Assembly (NCBI GenBank): GCA_946405475.1
Contig: CAMJHI010000082.1
Location: 1 to 8,530 of the forward strand
Reading direction: 5' to 3'
From: an uncultured Clostridia bacterium
Lineage (GTDB): Bacteria; Bacillota; Clostridia; Oscillospirales; Acutalibacteraceae
Length of the DNA stretch: 8,530 nt
Position 1 is the first letter of the stretch. Each line of letters begins with the position of its first letter. This document shows, piece by piece, positions 1 to 6,807 of this stretch. The notes beneath the pieces were generated by a model that saw nothing but the letters and a program-made list of their open reading frames with translations, had not been told where the DNA came from and searched no databases. Both the position numbers and the translations under genes were made by a program.

Positions 1-54
1 CGAGCGTGTATTCCAGCTCGACGTCTTAAGACGTCGAGCTGGAATACACGCTCG
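1..54. repeat. Perfect 27+27 bp palindrome at window edge, probable fold-back artefact
   Basis: Bases 1-27 are the exact reverse complement of bases 28-54, with no spacer; the centre is CTT|AAG at 25-30. The symmetry ends exactly where the window begins, so the true arm may be longer. The right arm continues the downstream PHP-domain reading frame, encoding D-V-E-L-E-Y-T-L before the GTG at 54. The left arm places a TAA (27-29) in that frame and encodes nothing fitting. This is what a chimeric or snap-back read at a contig end looks like. A genuine cruciform or terminator is less likely, because there is no U-tract and the sequence lies inside a conserved protein region. Confidence 0.9.
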
Positions 55-902
55 TGCCCGGTGAAGAGGTCCACCTGCCCAAGGGGGATGAAGACCACCG
101 CAACGACGTGCATATCGTCAATTTCGGCGGGCTTTACAGCGTCAACGCGCTGGTGCGCCGCGATGACGATGACCTGCGCGTTTGTGATGTCAAAGAAAAC
201 CGCTCTGCGATCGAGGACTGCCCCGACCAGATGAGCGAAGAAGAATTCTATCAGGCCATTGACGCTTATGCCGAGACCATCGACATTCCGGCCGGCGTTG
301 AGCGCTTTGCCTATGCCTGCTCGCAGTGGGAATTTGAGCAGATCAAAAAGGCCGGCGGTCTGGCTATTTTTGCGCATCCTTACTGGATCAGCAACGTCTA
401 TCAGGTGCCGGAAGCGCTGAGCGAGGCGCTGTTCGCCAACCGCAAATTCAGCGCGTTTGAAGTGCTTGGCGGCGAAAGCTATTTTGAGCAGAACGGTTTC
501 CAGACCGTGTTCTATTATGAGCAATGCGCCAAGGGGCACAAGTGCCCCATCGTCGGCAGCACTGACAGCCACAGCAGCGTCAACAACCGCAACGGCCGCA
601 TTTGCTCCACGATCGTCTTTGCGCCCGAAAACACCCGCGAAGCGCTGATCGATTCCGTCAATCAGTCCTACAGCGTGGCGGTCGACACCATCAGCGCGGA
701 ATATCGGCTGGTCGGCGATCTGCGGCTGGTGAAATACGCGAATTTCCTTTACGTCAATTTCCTGCCGCTGCATGATGAGCTTTGCTATGAAGAGGGTCGC
801 CTGATGCGTGAATACGCCTGCGGCGACGAGGACGCAGCGCGCGTGCTCAAGGCCATTCACGGCCGCATGAAAAAACAGCGCGAAAAATACTTTGCCTTCT
901 GA
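30..902 (+). CDS. PHP-domain metal-dependent hydrolase, 5'-truncated
   Basis: This is the C-terminal part of a polymerase-and-histidinol-phosphatase (PHP) superfamily protein, probably a metal-dependent phosphoesterase; the substrate cannot be told. The frame is open back to 30, where the palindrome introduces a stop, so the GTG at 54 is unlikely to be the real start. The N-terminal HxH metal motif that opens PHP domains is missing because the window is cut. Counting from the codon at 54, candidate metal ligands are E4/E5 in PGEEVH, H20 in HIVNFGG, H108 in IFAHPYW, and D171/H173 in GSTDSHSS, which match the later PHP motifs. Residues about 190-282 form a charged C-terminal region ending in KKQREKYFAF. 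A strong hairpin terminator follows the stop, so this gene is probably transcribed separately from cdaA. PHP membership is fairly secure; the precise function is unknown. Confidence 0.8.
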   Translation, partial: DVELEYTLVPGEEVHLPKGDEDHRNDVHIVNFGGLYSVNALVRRDDDDLRVCDVKENRSAIEDCPDQMSEEEFYQAIDAYAETIDIPAGVERFAYACSQWEFEQIKKAGGLAIFAHPYWISNVYQVPEALSEALFANRKFSAFEVLGGESYFEQNGFQTVFYYEQCAKGHKCPIVGSTDSHSSVNNRNGRICSTIVFAPENTREALIDSVNQSYSVAVDTISAEYRLVGDLRLVKYANFLYVNFLPLHDELCYEEGRLMREYACGDEDAARVLKAIHGRMKKQREKYFAF

Positions 903-918
903 TTTTCTTTTGAATGAT

Positions 919-979
919 AAGCTTCGGCTGATGCCTTGCGCGAGCCTTCGGTTCGTGTCGAGCGCGGTCGAAGCTTTTT
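919..979 (+). terminator. Rho-independent terminator with long bulged hairpin
   Basis: The outer stem pairs 919-930 with 965-976 (AAGCTTCG/CGAAGCTT plus four more pairs, two of them G-U). After a small internal loop, an inner stem pairs 935-946 with 950-962, with one bulged base (T958) and a tiny TTC loop at 947-949. A T-run (975-979) follows the 3' arm directly. It lies 16 nt after the PHP gene's stop codon, as expected for its transcription terminator, and it insulates that gene from cdaA. Confidence 0.82.
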
Positions 980-1012
980 ATATTAAAAAATTATAAATTA
1001 TATTAAAATTAT

Positions 1013-1041
1013 TTATTTTATTAAATTAGTTGTGCTAAAAT
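1013..1041 (+). promoter_or_regulatory. Extended -10 promoter of the cdaA operon
   Basis: TGC-TAAAAT at 1033-1041 matches an extended -10 element (TGnTATAAT) with one mismatch in the hexamer. The -35 position at 17 bp spacing (1013-1018, TTATTT) is a poor match to TTGACA, which is typical when an extended -10 is present. The A/T-only stretch immediately upstream (975-1028) could act as an UP element. A start site near 1048-1050 would leave a leader of only about 20 nt, too short for a c-di-AMP (ydaO-type) riboswitch. Inferred from sequence only. Confidence 0.6.
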
Positions 1042-1069
1042 GATTGTTCAGAATGGGGGCATAGACTAA

Positions 1070-1969
1070 ATGGGATATTTTGACCAAATCAAAGACTTTG
1101 TCGTTCAGGCAGGCGGTGTTATCACATCCTTCCGCGTGTCTGATCTTTTGGATATTCTGCTGGTGGCATTTGTATTTTACAGCGCGGTCAAGCTCGTGCG
1201 CGAGACCCGCGCCATTCAGCTGTTCAAGGGGATCATCCTGTTTATCGTTGCCTACATCTTCATTTCTCTGTTTCAGATGCAGGCCAGCGCTTACCTGTTC
1301 CACACCATTGCCTCCAATGCGCTTGTTATTCTGATCATCATCTTTGCGCCGGAGATCCGCCACGCGCTTGAAAGCATGGGGCGCAGCGGTCTTTCGGGCG
1401 TCGTCAGCTTCGGCAAGCGGGAACGCGAAAAAAACGCGGAACAGCTCAATAACATGATTACCGAGGTCTGCCGCTCCGTCAGCTCCATGAGCGAAAAAAA
1501 GATCGGCGCGCTCATCGTTTTTGAACGCAGAACGCTGCTCGGGTCGATCATTGAAACCGGCACGGTGGTCGACGCCGCGGCCTCGCAGGAGCTGATCGGC
1601 ACCATTTTCTTCCCCAAGACCCCGCTGCATGATGGTGCTGCCATCATCCGCAACGACCGTGTTCTGGCTGCCGGCTGTATTCTGCCGCTGACCAAAAACA
1701 CCGGCATCAATAAAGAGCTCGGCACCCGGCACCGCGCCGCGCTCGGCATTTCGGAAGAGAGCGACGCCGTGGTCGTGGTCGTTTCGGAAGAAACCGGCTA
1801 CATTTCGATCGTCAAGCAGGGCGCGATCACGCGGGATATCACCGCGTCGGAACTGCGCGAAAAGCTGCAGAGCGATCTGATTGAAAACTTTGAAAGCCGC
1901 AAGTCTTCCTGGTTCGGCCGCCTGGTTGACCGCGTCAAAGCGAAACGGAACGGAGGAGACAACGCATGA
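1070..1969 (+). CDS. cdaA: Diadenylate cyclase CdaA (c-di-AMP synthase)
   Basis: This enzyme condenses two ATP into cyclic di-AMP at the cytoplasmic face of the membrane; c-di-AMP controls potassium and osmolyte transport and is tied to cell-wall homeostasis. The 299-residue protein has three predicted membrane helices at about 24-43, 48-69 and 78-94, then a linker and a DisA_N/DAC catalytic domain at about 115-262. The signature DGA is at 188-190 (PLHDGAAIIR) and the GTRHRA motif at 218-223, both intact. It is slightly longer than typical CdaA (about 270-280), owing to a basic C-terminal tail (277-299) containing WFGRLVDRVKAKR. The ATG at 1070 is preceded by only a G-run (1055-1059) rather than a full GGAGG, so its translation may be modest. 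The gene overlaps cdaR by 4 nt (ATGA), and cdaA-cdaR is the conserved Firmicute pairing. Confidence 0.96.
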   Translation: MGYFDQIKDFVVQAGGVITSFRVSDLLDILLVAFVFYSAVKLVRETRAIQLFKGIILFIVAYIFISLFQMQASAYLFHTIASNALVILIIIFAPEIRHALESMGRSGLSGVVSFGKREREKNAEQLNNMITEVCRSVSSMSEKKIGALIVFERRTLLGSIIETGTVVDAAASQELIGTIFFPKTPLHDGAAIIRNDRVLAAGCILPLTKNTGINKELGTRHRAALGISEESDAVVVVVSEETGYISIVKQGAITRDITASELREKLQSDLIENFESRKSSWFGRLVDRVKAKRNGGDNA

Positions 1970-3246
1970 AGCGAATCGCCAAATTAGCGCATCAGTTGAT
2001 TTATGACAATAAGCTGCTGATGATCGTTTCTCTCATCTTTTCCGTGTTTGTGTGGCTGTTCGTCACCATTCTGCTCAGCCCGACCGATACGGTCACGCTG
2101 CGCAACGTGCCGGTAGAGATCAACCTTTCCAACAGCGCGGCGGCTGAGTTCGGTCTGGAGATCTTCGGCCAGCAGGATTATACGGTTGACGTTGAGATCA
2201 CGGGCAAGCGCTATGTGATCGGCAGTATGACGTCTGAATCCAAGGCGGTGAAGGTGGTTGCGCAGACTCAGTACGTTGACGGCCCCGGCAAAAGCCGCCT
2301 GAATCTGAAAGCGGCCAAGGCGCGTGAAAACGATGAATTTGAAATCGTTTCTCTTTCCACCGATTCCATTGACGTATATTTCGATACCTATGTTGAAAAG
2401 GATTTTCCGCTTTCCATCGATCTCAAAGCGGAAAACGGCATTACGGAAGACGGGTACATCACCTCCGATCCGGTTCTGTCTGAAAAACTGATCAATGTTT
2501 CCGGCCCGGCCACTGAGGTGAACAGCATTGAAACGGTCGAAGCGCGCGTTGAACTGGAAAAGCCTTTGACGCAGACCAAGACCTTTGATGCCGAGATCGT
2601 GGCGCAGAACAAAGACGGCGGCATTGCCCATTATCTGACGTTCAACAAAGACAATTCCGTTGTGACGGTGACGGTGCCGATTTACCTCGTCACCGAAAAG
2701 CCGACGGCGGTCACCTTCAAAAATGCTCCGTTGAGCTATCACACCGCGCCGCTGAGTTATACGGTCATTCCCGCTTCGCTCGAGGCCGGCGTGCAGGGCG
2801 TTGAGGATGAAAAAGAGCTTGAGGTTCTGACAGTGGCAAACATTGATTTTGCCGATCTGAAGCCCGGCATCAACAATTTTGATATTCCGGTCGACAGTCT
2901 GAACGGTATCAAGGTTATCACAAAGATTGATTCGATCCACGTGACCGTTTCGGTTCCGAACTGTGTTTCCGCCACGCGCCGTCTGCCCGACAGCAGCGTC
3001 AGCTTTGTCAACGCGCCGGAGGGATATGAGGTCGGCAGCCTTGTCAGCGGCGTTGATGAAGTGACCATTGTGGGTCCTGCCGAATCGGTTCGCAACATCA
3101 CGGTGCAGGATATCATCGTGACCGTTGATCTTTCCAATGCCGATCCGGACGCCGCGCAGGAGACTTTAGCAGCCGAAATCACCATCCGTGACGTTTCTGA
3201 TTGCTGGGTCTACGGTTCATATCCGATTACGCTGAAGAAAAAGTAA
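1966..3246 (+). CDS. cdaR: CdaR/YbbR-domain regulator of CdaA
   Basis: This is a membrane-anchored, mostly extracytoplasmic protein that binds and modulates CdaA in Firmicutes. The 426-residue product has one N-terminal membrane helix (about 18-38) and then what look like four YbbR-type beta-rich repeats at about 43-140, 145-241, 245-331 and 338-424. Repeats 2 and 4 share a VSGPA/IVGPA-E-V motif (178-184 and 368-375) followed by an I-x-x-V strand. B. subtilis CdaR also carries several YbbR domains and is somewhat longer. A good GGAGGAG site (1952-1958) precedes the ATG, which overlaps the cdaA stop as ATGA, so translation is probably coupled. In many Firmicutes the next gene is glmM; here it is a lipoprotein gene 20 nt downstream. 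Confidence 0.94.
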   Translation: MKRIAKLAHQLIYDNKLLMIVSLIFSVFVWLFVTILLSPTDTVTLRNVPVEINLSNSAAAEFGLEIFGQQDYTVDVEITGKRYVIGSMTSESKAVKVVAQTQYVDGPGKSRLNLKAAKARENDEFEIVSLSTDSIDVYFDTYVEKDFPLSIDLKAENGITEDGYITSDPVLSEKLINVSGPATEVNSIETVEARVELEKPLTQTKTFDAEIVAQNKDGGIAHYLTFNKDNSVVTVTVPIYLVTEKPTAVTFKNAPLSYHTAPLSYTVIPASLEAGVQGVEDEKELEVLTVANIDFADLKPGINNFDIPVDSLNGIKVITKIDSIHVTVSVPNCVSATRRLPDSSVSFVNAPEGYEVGSLVSGVDEVTIVGPAESVRNITVQDIIVTVDLSNADPDAAQETLAAEITIRDVSDCWVYGSYPITLKKK

Positions 3247-3266
3247 CCTGAAGGAGATGACAGCTC

Positions 3267-4604
3267 ATGAATAAGCGCAAAGCTCTTTACAGCCTCATTT
3301 GCGCCGTTTTGCTGTTGTCTGTGCTCTTTGGCGGCTGTGATATCGGCCCGCACTCCATCGAAAGCCTGATGCGCCCGCCTCACGCTGCCAGCGGGCAGGT
3401 GCTTGAAAAGGCGCTCAATTCCATTCTCGGCAGCGGCTTTTCGCTGCGCGTGCCGCAAGCCGGCGCTTATCACACGGCGGTCACGCTCATTGACCTCAAC
3501 GGCGACTCGCAGCAGGAAGCGATCGTGTTTTACAGCCGGGGTACCGATCCCGTGCGGCTGTGCGTGCTGCGGCAAAACGGTGAAACCTGGCAGAAGGTGA
3601 ACGATTTTGCGGGCGACGGCAGCGGTGTGTATTCGTTGGAATTTGACGATATGAACGGCGACGGCCTGAGTGAAATATTCGTCGGCTGGTTCCTGTTCAA
3701 TGACAAATCAAAAAAAGAGCTTACGGTTTATTCCGCTTCCATGGTCGATCAAAAGCTGTCCGTGTCGGTCTGCATCACGGAACCCTATGATCACTATATT
3801 CTTGCCGACGTGAAGAACAGCGGCGAAAAGCAGTTGTTTGTGGCGTTCACCGACGTTTCAAAATCACCGATTGCCGCTTCCGTCAGGCGCTTCGGCCTTG
3901 ACGCTGCCGGGCGGTTTTACACCGCGGGTAGTCTGACGATGGATCCCCGCGTCGTTCGCATCGAATCGCTGCTGTTCGATCTGCCGCAGGGCGATCAGCA
4001 TCCGCGTGTTTTTGCGGATGCGCTGCTGGCGGATAATCAGATGATCACCGAAGTGTTCCTTTGGGACGAAGACAACAAAGATTACGTCAGCCCGTTTCGT
4101 AAAAGTGCTGATGATCTCAACATGGCGACACAGCGCAGCGGCACGCTCAAATGCGCCGATATCGACAACGACGGGTTTTACGAGATCCCGCTGCGCAAGC
4201 GGTTCATTCAGAATGACGCCGACGAGGTGGCCATGGGCTATTTGCTGACCTGGTGCGGTATTGAGGGCGAAAAGCTGGAGCCGCAGGTGTTTTACGCGGT
4301 TAATGTTGCGCAGGATTACCGGCTGTTTTTGCCGAAGGAATGGAACGGCAAGGTCTTTGTGCATTACACCGACGCGGCTCACTGGAGCTTTGTCAATCAA
4401 AAAGGCGAGGCGCTGTTTTCCGTGACTGTTCAGGAAAGCGCGTCCCTCAAGGCCAACAACTCAAACGTAACAGTTTTGGATGATACGTCAGTGCCGGGCA
4501 TGACTTATTTCTGTCGTGTGACCGAAAAAGGCCGGGCCTTCGGGGTGACCGAAGAGGCGCTGAAATCCTATTTTATCTATGATGCGGGAGGAAACACGAA
4601 GTGA
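3267..4604 (+). CDS. Lipoprotein with FG-GAP/VCBS-like Ca-binding loops
   Basis: This is a predicted surface lipoprotein of 445 residues and unknown function. It has a basic N-terminus (MNKRK), a hydrophobic h-region (about 7-21) and a lipidation cysteine at C24 in VLFGGC; F21 at the -3 position is an unusual variant of the lipobox. Three acidic loops resemble the Ca-binding motifs of FG-GAP/VCBS beta-propellers: D76-N78-D80 followed by E84, D128-N130-D132 followed by E136, and D298-D300-D302 followed by E306. The spacing suggests a divergent, partly eroded propeller. AAGGAG (3251-3256) sets the start. Its stop overlaps the GTG of the response regulator (GTGA), which suggests a role as an accessory or sensing partner of the two-component system. 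An adhesion or carbohydrate-binding role is also possible. Confidence 0.8.
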   Translation: MNKRKALYSLICAVLLLSVLFGGCDIGPHSIESLMRPPHAASGQVLEKALNSILGSGFSLRVPQAGAYHTAVTLIDLNGDSQQEAIVFYSRGTDPVRLCVLRQNGETWQKVNDFAGDGSGVYSLEFDDMNGDGLSEIFVGWFLFNDKSKKELTVYSASMVDQKLSVSVCITEPYDHYILADVKNSGEKQLFVAFTDVSKSPIAASVRRFGLDAAGRFYTAGSLTMDPRVVRIESLLFDLPQGDQHPRVFADALLADNQMITEVFLWDEDNKDYVSPFRKSADDLNMATQRSGTLKCADIDNDGFYEIPLRKRFIQNDADEVAMGYLLTWCGIEGEKLEPQVFYAVNVAQDYRLFLPKEWNGKVFVHYTDAAHWSFVNQKGEALFSVTVQESASLKANNSNVTVLDDTSVPGMTYFCRVTEKGRAFGVTEEALKSYFIYDAGGNTK

Positions 4605-5308
4605 AAAAGGTAATGGTAGCCGAAGATGAGGCTGCGATCCGCGAATTTATCGTCATCAATCTCAGGCGCAGCGGCTATGAAGTGCTTGAAGCCGAAAACG
4701 GGGCGCAGGCGCTGATGCTGTATGAAACGAACGGTGACGCCATCGACGTGGCGATCCTTGATATCATGATGCCCGAGACCGACGGTTTGACGGTCTGCCG
4801 CACGCTGCGCGAAAAAGATAAAAACATCGGCATCATCATGCTCACGGCCAAAACACAGGAGATGGATAAGATCACCGGGCTGATGGTCGGCGCGGACGAT
4901 TACGTGACAAAACCGTTTTCTCCTTCTGAGCTGATGGCGCGTGTCGATGCGATTTACCGCCGTGTTTCCATGAACAAGGCGCACGTCGAAAAGCCGCAGG
5001 ACAGCAGCTATATTCTGACCAGCGGCATCTTTTCGCTGAATCTGCGCAACCGCACGCTGACCAAAAACGGCAGGCTGATCGAGCTGACGCAGGTCGAGTT
5101 TCAGATCATGGAATACTTCTTGTCCAATCAGGGCGCGGCGCTTGACCGCGACGATATTCTTGCCCGCGTCTGGGGCGAAAACTATTTCGGCGAAGACAAA
5201 GTGGTGGACGTGAACATCCGCCGTCTGCGCATGAAGATCGAAGACGTGCCCTCAAACCCGGTTCACCTCACGACCGTATGGGGCATGGGTTATAAATGGG
5301 TGCCGTAA
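4601..5308 (+). CDS. OmpR/PhoB-family response regulator
   Basis: This is a DNA-binding two-component response regulator of 235 residues, the usual length for this family. The receiver domain (1-120) has acidic pocket residues E8/D9, phospho-acceptor D54 (AILDIMMP), T82 (MLTAK) and K104 (VTKPF), all conserved. The winged-helix effector domain (about 138-234) shows the typical LT-x-x-E-F-x-I-M segment, VDVNIRRLRMKIE, and the terminal VWGMGYKW wing. The start is GTG; GGGAGG at 4586-4591 lies upstream and the GTGA overlap with the lipoprotein stop implies translational coupling. The cognate kinase gene starts 38 nt downstream. It resembles PhoP/PhoB/WalR-type regulators, but targets cannot be assigned from sequence. 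It might control its own operon promoter through the AT-rich repeats before cdaA, which is inference only. Confidence 0.95.
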   Translation: MKKVMVAEDEAAIREFIVINLRRSGYEVLEAENGAQALMLYETNGDAIDVAILDIMMPETDGLTVCRTLREKDKNIGIIMLTAKTQEMDKITGLMVGADDYVTKPFSPSELMARVDAIYRRVSMNKAHVEKPQDSSYILTSGIFSLNLRNRTLTKNGRLIELTQVEFQIMEYFLSNQGAALDRDDILARVWGENYFGEDKVVDVNIRRLRMKIEDVPSNPVHLTTVWGMGYKWVP

Positions 5309-5346
5309 ACGGCGGTTGAATCAATGCGGCAAAAGGGAGTGATGCA

Positions 5347-6807
5347 ATGAAGTTACATTTCAGGCAGGGCGGCATGAACCGCCGTTGGCTGCTTTCTTAC
5401 TTTGTTGCGTTTGCTGTTTTGCTTGCCGTTTTGTTTGCCGGTCTGTTCGCTTTTATCGTCAAATATCACTATGATTACGCCTATTCTCTGATCGACGCCC
5501 GCGCGTCCGATCTGGTGAACAATTACTTTTCGCCGTATCTGGACGGTACCGAGGAAAGCTTTGTGATCGGCGCGGTCAGTTTCACCGAAAACTTTTCCGA
5601 CAAAAGCATGATGGAGGTCTGGGTGCTTGACGGCGAAGGTCAGCCGATCGTTTCCTCCTCCGGCTTTCGGATCGACAGCGGTGTGCCCATGCCGGATTAC
5701 ACGAGGGCGCTCAGTTCCACCACCGAAAAAGGGCGATGGATCGGGCGCAATGGCATCGGCGAAAAAATCATGGCGGTCACAACGCTTTTGCCGGATCGGG
5801 TCGGCGCGGTGCGCTTTATCAGCTCTTTGCAGGGGATCGACCGCCAGCTTCTCGGCTTTGCGCTCATCATTATCGGCTTTGCCGCGCTGCTGCTGTTCGG
5901 CGTCTGGCTGCTGAATTATCCGTTTATCCGTTCCATCGTGCGCTCCCTGCGCCGTATCAACGAAACCGCTACCGAGCTCGGCAAGGGTGACTGGTCGGCG
6001 CGGGTCAATCTGACCGGCATGCACGATGAAGTCAGCGATCTCGGGCGCAGCTTCAACAACATGGCGGGCGAGCTGGGTCAGGCCGAAAGCCTGAAAAACG
6101 ACTTTATTTCCACCATTTCTCATGAGCTTCGCACACCGCTGACTGCCATTAAGGGCTGGGGCGAAACGATCATTCAGCTGGGCGACACCGACCCGGAAAC
6201 GACGTCCAAGGGCATGAACATCATCGTCAGCGAGTCCCAGCGCCTTTCGGATATGGTCGAAGAGCTGCTCGACTTCTCGCGCATCCAGAATGGTCAGATG
6301 AAGGTGAACATGACCAAGATCGACGTGTTGGCCGAGCTGGACGACGCGGTATTCACACTCAAGGATCGTATCCTGCGAGAAGGGCTGGAGCTGATCTATA
6401 ACGTGCCGCATTATCCGATCCCCATGCAGGGCGACCCGGTGCGCATCCGGCAGGTGTTCGTCAACCTGATCGACAATGCCGTCAAATATAACGAGCACGG
6501 CGGCAAAGTAATCATTCTGGCGGAGCTGCACGGTACCGATCTGGTGATCTATTTCACCGACACCGGCTGCGGTATCGCGCCGGAGAATATCAACAAGGTC
6601 AAAAACAAGTTCTTCCGTGTCAATTCCACGGTTCACGGCACCGGCATCGGGCTGGCTGTTGCGGATGAGTTGGTTCGCATGCACGGGGGAACGCTTGAAA
6701 TAAACAGTGTAGTGGGCGACGGAACCACGGTCACGGTCACGCTCCCGGTCGAGCCGGTGGAGCTGCCCGAATCGCCGTTGCCGGAAAGGACTTCAACCGA
6801 TGAGTAA
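5347..6807 (+). CDS. HAMP-domain sensor histidine kinase
   Basis: This is a membrane sensor kinase (486 residues) expected to phosphorylate the regulator encoded just upstream. It has a membrane helix at about 15-38, an extracytoplasmic sensor region (39-166) containing a PAS/Cache-like strand pair (VWVLDGEGQPIVSSS, 91-105), a second helix at 168-189, and a HAMP domain at 190-243. The HisKA domain carries the phospho-acceptor H259 (SHELRTPL). In the HATPase_c domain the N-box is N373/N377 (VNLIDNAVKY), the G1 box DTGCGI at 405-410, the F-box FFRV at 422-425 and the G2 box GTGIGL at 431-436. The ATP lid between F-box and G2 is only about five residues, shorter than in EnvZ/WalK-like kinases. 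AAAAGGGAG precedes the ATG. The overall plan is PhoR/WalK-like without an intracellular PAS. The ligand is unknown. Confidence 0.95.
   Translation: MKLHFRQGGMNRRWLLSYFVAFAVLLAVLFAGLFAFIVKYHYDYAYSLIDARASDLVNNYFSPYLDGTEESFVIGAVSFTENFSDKSMMEVWVLDGEGQPIVSSSGFRIDSGVPMPDYTRALSSTTEKGRWIGRNGIGEKIMAVTTLLPDRVGAVRFISSLQGIDRQLLGFALIIIGFAALLLFGVWLLNYPFIRSIVRSLRRINETATELGKGDWSARVNLTGMHDEVSDLGRSFNNMAGELGQAESLKNDFISTISHELRTPLTAIKGWGETIIQLGDTDPETTSKGMNIIVSESQRLSDMVEELLDFSRIQNGQMKVNMTKIDVLAELDDAVFTLKDRILREGLELIYNVPHYPIPMQGDPVRIRQVFVNLIDNAVKYNEHGGKVIILAELHGTDLVIYFTDTGCGIAPENINKVKNKFFRVNSTVHGTGIGLAVADELVRMHGGTLEINSVVGDGTTVTVTLPVEPVELPESPLPERTSTDE

Noticed and set aside
54..56. GTG at 54 as the true start of the PHP protein
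   Set aside because: The frame and sequence fit continue upstream to 30, the PHP N-terminal metal motif would be missing, and there is no ribosome site. The upstream stop belongs to the palindrome artefact.
1053..1064. Tiny upstream frame (ATG GGG GCA TAG) before cdaA
   Set aside because: It is three codons long with no ribosome site; it overlaps the G-run that is the likely cdaA ribosome site, so it is probably chance.
903..1069. c-di-AMP (ydaO-type) riboswitch or small RNA upstream of cdaA
   Set aside because: The gap is only 167 nt and is accounted for by a terminator, AT-rich DNA and a promoter. The predicted leader of about 20 nt cannot hold a riboswitch.
1013..1732. 239-codon minus-strand frame opposite cdaA
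   Set aside because: It lies opposite the conserved diadenylate cyclase domain and ends in the AT-rich promoter region; its composition is typical of an antisense shadow.
1984..2940. 318-codon minus-strand frame opposite cdaR
   Set aside because: It is the shadow of the YbbR repeats, has no recognisable motifs, and has no promoter or ribosome site.
5302..5313. GCCG-TAAA-CGGC mini-hairpin over the response regulator stop codon
   Set aside because: It is a four-pair stem with no U-tract, too weak to terminate; the kinase gene follows with its own ribosome site 20-odd bases later.
5353..6684. 443-codon open frame on the minus strand opposite the histidine kinase
   Set aside because: The plus strand encodes a kinase with all catalytic boxes. 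The antisense product is a His/Asp/Arg-rich low-information string, as expected from GC-rich codon shadowing, with no ribosome site or recognisable domain.
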